A model generated the notes under the pieces. That model was given only the letters and a program-made list of their open reading frames with translations. It searched no databases and was not told the origin of the DNA. From positions 6,758,001 through 6,822,000 of the forward strand of contig NZ_CP070225.1 of NCBI RefSeq assembly GCF_021631985.1: a DNA stretch of 64,000 nt. The letters run 5' to 3'. Source of the stretch: Sandaracinus amylolyticus. GTDB taxonomy: Bacteria; Myxococcota_A; Polyangia; Polyangiales; Sandaracinaceae. How positions within the stretch are numbered: position 1 is the first letter of the stretch; the number at the start of each line of letters is the position of its first letter. Made by a program: the position numbers and the translations under genes. Below, piece by piece: positions 46,570 to 55,600 of this stretch.

Positions 46570-47982
46570 ATGCAGCGATCCACGTCCGCCGCGCTCGTCG
46601 CGCTCGGTCTCGCATCCGTGTGCTGTGGGCCCGAGACGTATTGCGATACCGAGTCGCTCACCGGCGCGCTCGAGGCCGCGCAGCCGGGCGACGTGGTGCA
46701 CGTCGGGCGCTGCCGCTTCCCTGCGCAGGTCGTGATCCCGCCGGACGTGACGCTCGCCGGCGAAGGCGACGCGAGTGTGCTCGAGAGCGCGGGGGACGGA
46801 ACGGTCGTCGAGGTCGCGCAGGGAACCGGCGCGGTGCTGCGCGACCTGCGGATCGACGTGCTCGCAGGGGGCTACGGCGTGCGCGCGGTCGGCGACGGAG
46901 ACGCGACGCTGCAGAACGTGACGATCAGCGTGACGAGGGGCGTCGGCGTCGGCCTGCAGGGCCGCAGTCGCGTGGTGCTGCGCGAGGTGAAGCTCGAGGG
47001 CCCGATCGACGAAACGAACGCGGGCTTCGCGCCCACGATGGCGAGCGAGACCGGCACCTACGGCGTGATCGCGATCGACGTGGGCTCCGCGGAAGACGCA
47101 ACTTCCGGGTTGCGCATCGAGGCGGCACGCATCGAGGGCTTCGCGCTCGGCGCGGTCGCGGTCGACGGAGGTCGGCTCGCCTGGAACGACCTCGACGCAG
47201 ACCTCGACGAGGACGGCGTCGACGACGTCGACGTGCGGGACGTGCGCGGCGCGGCGATCGCGGTGTTCGACGCGCCCGCGGAGCTGCAGGGCGTCGAGAT
47301 CGCGTCGATGCTCGCCGGGGTGGGCCTGCCGGGGGTCGCGATCGCGGCGGTGTCGTCGCCGGAGCTCGCGCTCGAGCGCGTGCGGGTCGAGGACGGCGAG
47401 GGCTTCGGCGTGTTCGGCGAGGGCAGCGCGCTCACGATGCGCGGCCTGACGATCTCGGAGATGGGCCTCGCGGGCGTGCGCGTGCAGCGCGGCACGATCG
47501 ACGCCGAGGACGTGACGATCGAGAGCGTCGGCGGCGCGGGCGTGCTCGCGGTCGACAGCGGGCGCATCGAGCTTCGGCGCACGACCCTGAGCCGCCAGCG
47601 CGAGGCGCTGATCTTCGACGACCTCGGGATCGCGCGGAGCATGGGCGACGGGCTCACCGTGTGGCGCAGCAACGTCATGGCCCCCGGCAGCGCGATCGAC
47701 ATCGTCCTCGAGGACGTGCGCTTCGAGGACAACGCGCGCGCCGGACTGCTCGTCGACGCGGGAGGAACCGACGCGACGATCGTGCTCGATCGCGTCAGCG
47801 CGCGGGCACGGGGCAGCGCGTTCGGTGTGGTCGCGCAGGACGCGACGCTGCCGGCGGGGTGGGACTCGGCAGTGGTGCGAGAGGACGCGGCGCTCGCGAA
47901 CGACGCGGCGTTCGGCGGAGGCCTGGAGATCGCGGGCATCATCATGCCCCCCGCGATCTTCGCGAGACCCGGCTCGCTCTGA
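46570..47982 (+). CDS. Parallel beta-helix lipoprotein, divergent partner 2
   Basis: 470 residues from the ATG at 46570; an upstream in-frame ATG at 46537 adds eleven residues but lacks a signal-like start. The signal ends at LASVCC near residue 18. DVVHVGRCRFPAQVVIPPDVTLAGEGD begins the helix. About 15 rungs follow, each with phrases such as VVLREVKLEG, LRIEAARIEGF, LTMRGLTISEMG and DVTIESVGGAG, the pattern of a right-handed parallel beta-helix. Residues 200-220 are an Asp-rich insertion (NDLDADLDEDGVDDVDV). Its architecture copies the divergent gene's, so the two may be an old duplication. Function is unknown. Confidence 0.85.
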   Translation: MQRSTSAALVALGLASVCCGPETYCDTESLTGALEAAQPGDVVHVGRCRFPAQVVIPPDVTLAGEGDASVLESAGDGTVVEVAQGTGAVLRDLRIDVLAGGYGVRAVGDGDATLQNVTISVTRGVGVGLQGRSRVVLREVKLEGPIDETNAGFAPTMASETGTYGVIAIDVGSAEDATSGLRIEAARIEGFALGAVAVDGGRLAWNDLDADLDEDGVDDVDVRDVRGAAIAVFDAPAELQGVEIASMLAGVGLPGVAIAAVSSPELALERVRVEDGEGFGVFGEGSALTMRGLTISEMGLAGVRVQRGTIDAEDVTIESVGGAGVLAVDSGRIELRRTTLSRQREALIFDDLGIARSMGDGLTVWRSNVMAPGSAIDIVLEDVRFEDNARAGLLVDAGGTDATIVLDRVSARARGSAFGVVAQDATLPAGWDSAVVREDAALANDAAFGGGLEIAGIIMPPAIFARPGSL

Positions 47983-48051
47983 TCGGACGCGAGGCTCGAG
48001 AGAAGGGGCGCGCACCGCGAGGCGATCGCGGCGCGCGAGGAGGAGACGTTC

Positions 48052-48858
48052 GTGCGACGAATGACGTTCGCGATGGTGGGGTGCGCCCTCGCGCTGGCGA
48101 TCTCGATGCCAGCGCGCGCGCAGCAAGCGGAGGGCGTCGACGACGAGGCGCGCATCCACTTCGAGCTCGCGCGCCGCTACTACGACACCGGGCGCTTCCT
48201 CGAGGCCGCGCACGAGTTCGAGGCCGCGTTCCGTCTCTCGCCCCACGACGAGCTGCTCTTCAACGTCTATCTCGCGTACCGCGATGCGGGCGAGGACGCC
48301 CAGGCGCTCGCGGCGCTCCGTCGCTTCGTCACGGCACTGCCCGAGGGGAGCGATCGCCGCGTGCAGCTCGAGGCGCGGGTGCAGGTCATGGAGGCACGCA
48401 TCGCCGCCGAGGCGCAGGGCCGCGCCGCGCCCGAGGACGACACGCCGCACGAGGCGCTGCTGGAAGCGCCGGTCGAGAGCACGCCGGAGGCGCGCCCCGA
48501 GGCGTCGTCGGGCGGGCTCGGCGTCGCGCCGTGGGTCGTCGTCGGCGTCGGTGGTGCGGTGCTCGCGGGCGCGCTCGTCACCGGTCTGCTCGCGCTCGAC
48601 GAGCGCGCCGCGCTCGAGGCGCGCTGCCCGACGCGCGACACCTGCGAGGACGGCTTCGAGGATGGACGCGCGCGCGGCGAGGCGCTCGCGATCACCACCG
48701 ACGTGCTGTGGATCGCGGGCGCGGCCACGGCGGTCACCGGCGTCGTGCTCGCGATCGTCGACGCGACGTCGGGATCGAGCGAGCGCGAGGACACGCCCCA
48801 GGTCGCCCTCGCGTGCGACGTGACGGGCTGCGGCATCTCGGCGACGGGGAGCTTCTGA
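48052..48858 (+). CDS. TPR-containing secreted or membrane protein
   Basis: 268 residues from the GTG at 48052, chosen because GAGGAGG lies about 7 bp upstream; an ATG three codons later is possible. A signal peptide covers residues 1-24 (MVGCALALAISMPARAQ). Two TPR-like helical pairs follow (ARIHFELARRYYDTGRFLEAAHEFEAAF and LFNVYLAYRDAGEDAQALAALRRF), then an acidic linker, a membrane segment (VVVGVGGAVLAGALVTGLLAL) and a second hydrophobic stretch near 225-245. This layout is common in myxobacterial 'TPR then two-segment' proteins that sit before a MopE-type lipoprotein. The next gene starts 1 bp after its stop, so they form an operon. Confidence 0.75.
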   Translation: MRRMTFAMVGCALALAISMPARAQQAEGVDDEARIHFELARRYYDTGRFLEAAHEFEAAFRLSPHDELLFNVYLAYRDAGEDAQALAALRRFVTALPEGSDRRVQLEARVQVMEARIAAEAQGRAAPEDDTPHEALLEAPVESTPEARPEASSGGLGVAPWVVVGVGGAVLAGALVTGLLALDERAALEARCPTRDTCEDGFEDGRARGEALAITTDVLWIAGAATAVTGVVLAIVDATSGSSEREDTPQVALACDVTGCGISATGSF

Positions 48859-48859
48859 C

Positions 48860-51121
48860 ATGAGCGCGAAGACGAGCTCGATCGCGGTCGTCGCGGTCGC
48901 CGCCGCGATGCTCGGCGGGTGCGTGGCCGTGACCGACTTCGGGAGCTTCTCGGGCCGCCGCGACGGGGGCGACGAGCCATCGCAGGACGGCAGCGTCCCG
49001 CGCGCCGACGGTGGCGACGCGGGCACCGACGATGGCGGCGTGCGCTGCGATCCCGGGTGCGGCGAGGGCGAGCAGTGCGTCGACGGAGCGTGCCGCTGCG
49101 GCGACGCGTGCGGCGACGGGCTCACCTGCTGCGGCGGCGAGTGCGTCGACACCGAGAGCGAGCTCGTGCACTGCGGCGCCTGCGACGCGACGTGCGAGAG
49201 CGCGCCCAACGCGACGCGCGCGTGCACCGAGGGCACGTGCGAGCAGACGTGCGAGGAGGGCTTCCTCGACTGCGCGAGCGAGACGCCCGGCTGCGAGTCG
49301 AGCGCCTCGGCGGTGACGAGCTGCGGCGCGTGCGGCAACGCGTGCGCGGCCGGTCAGCGCTGCGCGAACGTCGACGGCGCGTGGCGCTGCGCGACGAGCT
49401 GTCCGCCCGGCACCGTCGACTGCGACGGCTCGTGCATCGATCCGATGCGCGACGTCTCGCACTGCGGTGGCTGCGGCATGGCGTGCCCCACGCGCGCGAA
49501 CACCACGCGCGCATGCAGCGCGGGCGAGTGCACCTACGAGTGCGAGGGCAGCTACGCCGACTGCGACGGCGATCTCGGCACCGGATGCGAGCGCATCCCG
49601 CCGCTCTACTTCACCGACGCCGATGGCGACGGCCTCGGCACCGGCAGCGGCGCGCGCCACTGCCCCGGCGCCGCGCCCACCGGCTGGGCCGCGATGGCGG
49701 GTGACTGCGACGACGACGATCCCGCGCGCTTCCCCGGTCAGCCCGAGGCGTGCAACGGGCGCGACGATGACTGCGATCCCACCAGCGACGAGGGCTACGC
49801 GTGGATGGGCTCGCCGCTCGGCGCGTCGTGCGCGTGCGAGAGCGGCGCGCGCACCGGCGTCGTCGAGTGCGCCACCGCGACGATGGCGAGCTGCGACTTC
49901 CCCGCCGAGGCCTGCAACGGCCGCGACGACGACTGCGACGGAACCGACGACGACGGCTTCGACTGCGTCGCGAACACGACGAGCACCTGCACCGTGACCA
50001 ACGCCGGGTGCACCGCGACCGGCACGCGTCGCTGCGACGCGGTCACGTGCAGCTGGGAGACGTGCGAGCTCCCGCCCGAGACGTGCGACGGAGTCGACTC
50101 CGACTGCGACGGGTTCGTCGACGACGGCGCGCTCGCGACCGGTCCCCAGCAGCCCGTCGTCAGCGCGATCACGATCTCCGAGATCGCGTGGCACCCGACC
50201 GCGGGCCAGGGCGGCGCGATCGCCTACTTCGTCGACGGCTCGCCGCGCCGTCTCTACTTCCAGCGCGTCGACTCGTCGGGCGTCCCGGTGGGCGCGCCGC
50301 TGCGCATCGCCGAAGGGAACATCAGCTTCCGCATGGGCCTCGGCTGGGACGGCGAGCAGTGGGCCGTCTTCTATCCGATCGACGTCGCGTCGAACGACTG
50401 GCAGCTCCACGTGGTGCGCGTCACGAGCGCCGGCGTCGCGAGCACGCCGGTGTCGCTCGGTCAGCGCTGCGAGACGGTGCGCGCGCACGGCAACGGCAGC
50501 GCGCTCGGCGTCGTGTGGATGGCGGGAGGCAGCCTCATGCGCGGCGCGATCTACGCGCGCGGCGCGTGGACGCGCACCCCGTTCGATCTGATGTCGATCC
50601 CCGGCACGATGCGCTTCACCAACGACTACGACGTCGTGCCGGCGGGGGGCGACGATCACGTGATGGTCACGACCGTCGACGACGGCTCGGTGCGCTTCCG
50701 CGTGTTCGATCCGACCTCGCTCCAGACCGAGCGCTCGATCCTGACCGACCCGGATCTCGAGTACCCGCTGCGCGCCGCGGTGATCGGCAATCGCCTCGCG
50801 CTCGGGTGGCGGGACGGCGGCGTGGACAGCGCGGCCGGCGTGTTCGACCTCGGCACCGGCGCGGTGGTACGCACCAACGCGCTCGACCGTGTCGCCAACG
50901 ACGTCCACGTCGTCGTGACGGGCGGCGTCTTCCTCGTCGCGTCGACCGTCGGCGCGCAGCGGATGCGCACCGACGGCACGCTCTTCCCCGAGCGCATCAA
51001 CGGGTTCGCGCTCGTCAACGCGGGGGATCTCGTGGCCACACCGGGCGGCCGGTGGACCGCGCTGCGCGTCGTCGTGCCCGGGAGCAGCGAGACCATCGTG
51101 CAGGGGCTGGGCTGCCCGTGA
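48860..51121 (+). CDS. MopE-repeat lipoprotein
   Basis: 753 residues from the ATG at 48860. The lipoprotein signal ends in lipobox LGGC (residues 18-21). A short Gly/Asp linker follows. The first 300 residues are Cys-rich: EGF-like or CxxCGACxxxC units (HCGACDATCESAPNATRAC), then Cys/Asp repeats CNGRDDDCDPTSDEG, CNGRDDDCDG and CDGVDSDCDG between about 290 and 420. The C-terminal 330 residues are a beta-rich domain with alternating GxxxV and tryptophans (ISEIAWHPTAGQGG, FRMGLGWDGEQWAVFYPID), consistent with a beta-propeller. Functions of such proteins are mostly unknown. It is in an operon with the TPR protein and stops about 60 bp before the FHA activator. Confidence 0.8.
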   Translation: MSAKTSSIAVVAVAAAMLGGCVAVTDFGSFSGRRDGGDEPSQDGSVPRADGGDAGTDDGGVRCDPGCGEGEQCVDGACRCGDACGDGLTCCGGECVDTESELVHCGACDATCESAPNATRACTEGTCEQTCEEGFLDCASETPGCESSASAVTSCGACGNACAAGQRCANVDGAWRCATSCPPGTVDCDGSCIDPMRDVSHCGGCGMACPTRANTTRACSAGECTYECEGSYADCDGDLGTGCERIPPLYFTDADGDGLGTGSGARHCPGAAPTGWAAMAGDCDDDDPARFPGQPEACNGRDDDCDPTSDEGYAWMGSPLGASCACESGARTGVVECATATMASCDFPAEACNGRDDDCDGTDDDGFDCVANTTSTCTVTNAGCTATGTRRCDAVTCSWETCELPPETCDGVDSDCDGFVDDGALATGPQQPVVSAITISEIAWHPTAGQGGAIAYFVDGSPRRLYFQRVDSSGVPVGAPLRIAEGNISFRMGLGWDGEQWAVFYPIDVASNDWQLHVVRVTSAGVASTPVSLGQRCETVRAHGNGSALGVVWMAGGSLMRGAIYARGAWTRTPFDLMSIPGTMRFTNDYDVVPAGGDDHVMVTTVDDGSVRFRVFDPTSLQTERSILTDPDLEYPLRAAVIGNRLALGWRDGGVDSAAGVFDLGTGAVVRTNALDRVANDVHVVVTGGVFLVASTVGAQRMRTDGTLFPERINGFALVNAGDLVATPGGRWTALRVVVPGSSETIVQGLGCP

Positions 51122-51164
51122 CCTCCCCCCCGATCCGGTTCCGCCTGCGCCCGCTCACCCGTAC

Positions 51165-51170
51165 TACACT
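51165..51170 (+). promoter_or_regulatory. Candidate -10 element before the FHA-sigma54 activator gene
   Basis: TACACT ends 10 bp before the ATG at 51181, in CCCGTACTACACTGGGTGAG. GGTGAGG lies between and could serve as a short ribosome site. Confidence 0.4.
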
Positions 51171-51180
51171 GGGTGAGGTC

Positions 51181-52611
51181 ATGGGGAGCCGCAGCTGGGA
51201 TACCACCCTCAAGGAACGTCCGCGCGGCAGCGGCGCGCGTGTGGTCGCGTCCCTGCGGGTGCTCTCGATCGCGGGCACACCGCAGCGTGAGTCGGCGTTC
51301 CCGCTCACGACCGCGAGCACTCCGATCGGGCGCGCCGTCGCGGGCGCGGGGCTCGCGCTGCGCGACGATCCCCGCGTCTCCCGGCTCCACGCGCTGATCG
51401 AGCTCGAGCCCCACACCGGCGTGGCGCGACTGGTCGATCGCAGCAGCACCGGCACCGAGGTCGACGGAGTGCGGGTGACCGACTGCGTGCTCGAGGACGG
51501 CGCGCTGGTCTTCGTGGGCGACAGCGCCCTGCTCTTCCGCCGCGGCGCGCCCGACGAGGAGAGCGACGACGAGGTGCCGACCTGGGGCCTGCTCGGCGAC
51601 GCCCCCGCGATGCGCGCGCTGCGCCGCGCGATCCATCGCATCGGGCCGAGCGTCGCGTCGGTCCTGCTGCACGGCGAGAGCGGCACCGGCAAGGAGCTCG
51701 TCGCGGGCGCGCTGCACCAGGCGTCGGGGCGCAAGGGCGAGCTCGTCGCGGTGAACTGCAGCGCGATCCCGGCGTCGCTCGCCGAGGCCCAGCTCTTCGG
51801 GCACCTCGCGGGCTCGTACACCGGCGCGCGCACCGGCGGACAGGGCCTCTTCCGCGCGGCGGACGCGGGCACGATCTTCCTCGACGAGATCGCCGATCTC
51901 CCGATCGAGGTGCAGCCCAAGCTGCTGCGCGTGCTCGAGGAGCGCATCGTCACGCCGGTGGGCGCGACCCGCGGCGCGCCGATCGACGTGCGCGTCGTGG
52001 CCGCGACCAACCGCGATCTGCTCGAGGAGGTCGAGGCCGGGCGCTTCCGCGGCGATCTCTACGCGCGCCTCAGCGACTTCACGCTCGAGCTGCCGCCGCT
52101 GCGGGCGCGTCGCGAGGACGTGCTCACGATCCTCATGCGCGATCTCGGCGACAGCGCGCCGCCGCTCGCGCCCGATCTGGTGCGCGCGCTGCTCCTCCAC
52201 GAGTGGCCGTTCAACGTGCGCGAGCTGCGCAAGATCGCGACGCAGCTCTCGGTGGTCGGTCAGGGCGCCGAGCGGCTCGAGCTCGGCATGCTCGGCGATC
52301 GACTGCAGCGGGTGTCGCGCGCTGCGCGCGCGAGCGGGCCCGCACCGGCGGGCGAAGCGGCCGCGCCGGGCACGACGCCGCCGCCGGTGGGCATGCCGAC
52401 CGCGCCGCCGGGGACCCACGCGCCGACGCCGCTCCCGCCGAAGCCCACGGGCCTCGAGGCGGTGCCCGATCGCGAGACCCTCGAGGCGCTGCTCCGCGAG
52501 CACCGCGGTGTGATCGCCGACGTCGCGCGGGTCGCGGGGCGCTCGCGCAAGCAGGTGTATCGCTGGCTCCAGCAGCACGGGCTGGACGCCGAGCGTTACC
52601 GCGACGGGTGA
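51181..52611 (+). CDS. FHA-domain sigma54-type AAA+ transcription activator
   Basis: 476 residues. The N-terminal FHA domain (about 20-120) has the phosphothreonine-binding type RVSRLHALIE and IGRAVA, suggesting activation by a protein kinase. The central AAA+ domain has Walker A GESGTGKE (165-172), the pore loop GSYTGA (211-216), and Walker B TIFLDEIADL (231-240). A Pro-rich linker of about 60 residues leads to a Fis-type helix-turn-helix at the C-terminus (GVIADVARVAGRSRKQVYRWLQ). The usual pore loop is GAFTGA; here Ala is Ser and Phe is Tyr. GHLA replaces the usual GHE(x)GAF lead-in. It is followed 60 bp later by a kinase gene, its likely partner. Confidence 0.9.
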   Translation: MGSRSWDTTLKERPRGSGARVVASLRVLSIAGTPQRESAFPLTTASTPIGRAVAGAGLALRDDPRVSRLHALIELEPHTGVARLVDRSSTGTEVDGVRVTDCVLEDGALVFVGDSALLFRRGAPDEESDDEVPTWGLLGDAPAMRALRRAIHRIGPSVASVLLHGESGTGKELVAGALHQASGRKGELVAVNCSAIPASLAEAQLFGHLAGSYTGARTGGQGLFRAADAGTIFLDEIADLPIEVQPKLLRVLEERIVTPVGATRGAPIDVRVVAATNRDLLEEVEAGRFRGDLYARLSDFTLELPPLRARREDVLTILMRDLGDSAPPLAPDLVRALLLHEWPFNVRELRKIATQLSVVGQGAERLELGMLGDRLQRVSRAARASGPAPAGEAAAPGTTPPPVGMPTAPPGTHAPTPLPPKPTGLEAVPDRETLEALLREHRGVIADVARVAGRSRKQVYRWLQQHGLDAERYRDG

Positions 52612-52656
52612 TCTTTCGCGCCGGCGTTCTCCGGCACGCAGCGACACACGCCCTGA

Positions 52657-52662
52657 TACCAT
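52657..52662 (+). promoter_or_regulatory. Candidate -10 element before the kinase-AAA-TPR gene
   Basis: TACCAT ends 9 bp before the ATG at 52672, in the 60-bp gap after the FHA activator. The kinase gene may thus have its own promoter. Confidence 0.4.
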
Positions 52663-52671
52663 CGGGGTGCG

Positions 52672-55600
52672 ATGAGCTTCGGGCGCCTCGGCGCATACCG
52701 CTTGGTCGAGGAGCTCGGCCGGGGCGGGATGGGCACCGTCTTCCGCGCTCGCGATCCCTCGGGAAACGAGGTCGCGGTGAAGCGCATCGACGCGGCCGTG
52801 CCCGGGCCGGGCGCGGTCGATCGCTTCCTGCGCGAGGCGTCGGCGCGCATCGATCATCCGAACGTCGTGCGCACGCTCGGCGCGGGCATGGACGCGACCG
52901 GCCGGCCCTACCTCGTGCTCGAGCTCCTCGAGGGCGAGACGCTCGACGTCGCGTTCGCGCGCGGCATCGCGATGGACGTGCTGCTCGACGCGATCGTGCA
53001 GGCGTGTCGCGGGCTCACCGCGATCCACGCCGCGGGCCTCGTGCACCGCGACGTGAAGCCCGCGAACCTCTTCCGCTGTCGCGACGGCGCGATCAAGGTG
53101 CTCGACCTCGGCATCGCCACCGCGAGCGACGGCTCGAGCGGCATCACCGCGAGCGGCGCGATCGTGGGCACGCCCGCGTACCTCGCGCCGGAGCAGGCGC
53201 GCGGCGAGGTGCGCATCGACGAGCGCGCCGACGTGTGGGCGCTCGGCGTGGTGCTCTACGAGGGGCTCACCCGCATCTCGCCGTTCCGCCGCGAGGGCAC
53301 GCTCGCCACGTTGCTCGCGGTCGCGGTCGATCCTGCGCCGCCGCTCGCGCGGGTCGCGCCCGAGGTGCCGCGCGCGATCGCGCGCGTCGTCGAGCGCTGT
53401 CTCGAGAAGGAGCCCGCGGGTCGCTGGGCGTCGGCGAGCGACTTCGCGGACGCGCTCGCGCGCGCGATGGTCGACGCGGAAGAGGACGCGACCGCGCCGA
53501 CGGTCCGCGCTCGCGCGGTGGGCGGCGAGCGACGATCGATCGCGATCGTGCTCGCGGAGTCGGTCGTCGATCCCGAGCGCTTCGCGAGCGCGATGACGAG
53601 CGTGGGCGGCGAGCACGTGCCGCTGATCGCGGGGCGCGCGGCGGGCATCTTCGGCGCACAGATCTCGCACGGCGACGAGATCGAGCGTGCGCTCGCGGCG
53701 GCGCGGGTCGCGCGTGCGTTCGCGGCGCGTCTCGCGATCGCGGTGGGCCCCGCGGTGCTGCGCGGCACGGTGATCGGCGGCGAGGCGCTGCGCGAAGCCG
53801 AGGAAGCGTGCTCGCGCGCCGAGCGCGGCGTCGTCGCGGGCCCCAAGGCCGCCCGCGCGATTGCGAGCCGCTGCGATCTGATCGAGGTCGCGCCCGAGCT
53901 CTTCCTCGTCGGCGAGACGCGCTCGACGCCGCAGGCCGCATCGCCCCTGCTCGCGCGCGACGCCGAGCTCGCCGGGCTCCGCCGCGCGCGCGACGCGGTC
54001 GTCGACGAGCATCGCGCTGCGCTCACGTGGATCCTCGGCCCGCCGGGCATCGGCAAGACGCGTCTCGCCGAGGCGGTGCGTGGCCTCGCCGCGGAGTCCT
54101 CGCCGCCGCTCGCATGGCGGCGCAGCGAGGCCGAGCCCCACGAGCCCGCGCACGTGCTCGCGGTGTGGCAGCGCGCGCTGGGCGTGGAGCCGGCGCGCGG
54201 CGCGAGCGGCAAGCTGGATCCTCAAGCGGTCGCGGATCGACTGCGCGCCGAGGTGCTCGGTCGCGCGCGCGGGCTGCTGCGCGAAGGGCCGCTGGTGATC
54301 GTGCTCGAGGATCTGCAGTGGGCCGATCCCGCGTCGCTCGCGCTGCTCGAAGAAGCCCCGACGCTCTTCGCCGATGCGCCGCTGTGGATCGTCGCGACCG
54401 CGCGCCCCGAGATCGCCGAGGCGCACCCCGAGCTGCTCGCGTCGGCGAGCGCGAGCGCGCGCATCGACCCCGGACCGCTGCGCGCGAGCGACGTGCTCGC
54501 GATGGCGCGGGCGCGCGGCATCCGCGCGGGCGAGCTCACGCCGGCCGCGGCACAGGCGCTCGCCGATCACGCCGGAGGCAATCCGCTCTTCATCGAGCAG
54601 CTGCTCGACGCCGGCGCCCACGGTCTCTCGGGGCTCGAGCCCAGCGCGTGGCCGCTGCCCCCGACGATCGAGCACGCGGTGCAGGCGCGCCTCGATCGTC
54701 TGCCGAGCGACGAGAAGGAGTGCGTGCGGCGCCTCGCGATCTTCGCGCGACCTGCCGAGGCGTCGGAGCTCGAGGGCATCGGCACGCCCGACGCGGAGCG
54801 CTTGCTCGGGACCCTGGTGCGTCGCGAGCTCCTCGCGCGCGTCACGGTGCGCGGCGCGCGCGCGTATCGGTTCCGCAGCCCGCTCGTGGGCGCGGTCGCG
54901 TACTCGATGCTCGACGACGATCATCGACGCGAGCTGCATCGACGCGCGGCCGCGCTCGGCGAGGCGCAGGGGCGCGAGCCCGAGGACGTCGGTCGTCACC
55001 TCGAGGCGGCGGGCGATCCGGACCGCGCGGCGCCGTGGTACGTGCGCGCCGCGCTCGCGGCTGCACAGGGCGGAGACGCGCGCGCCGTGCTGCGCTGCGC
55101 GGCCCACGCGATCCGCTGCGGTGTGCCGGACGAGGACGCGTTCGCGCTGCACTTCGCGCGCGCCGAGGCCGCGCGCTTCGTCGGCGATGCGCCCGAGCAG
55201 TCGCGCGCCCTCGACGACGCCGAGGCGAGCGCGAGCGACGATCGCGAGCGCGCGCTCGCGGCGAGCGAGCGCGGCGAGCACCACCGCCGAACGCGCCACT
55301 ACGACGACGCGCTCTCGGAGCTCGAGCGCGCAGTGGTGCTCGCGGAGCGCTCGGGCGATGCGGACACGCTCGCGCGAGCGACCTGCCGTCGTGCCTCGAC
55401 GTGGGTGACGCTGGGACGCGGCGCCGAGGCATCGCGCGCGCTCGCCGCGCTGGGATCGGTCGAGCCCCGGCTCGCCCCGCCGACCCGCGCGATCGTCGAA
55501 GATCTGCGAGGCTACGTCGCGGGCACGTCGGGCGATCACGGCGCGCGCAAGCTCGCGTACGCGCGCGCCGCCGCGCTCTATGCCGAGGCCGGCGATCTGC

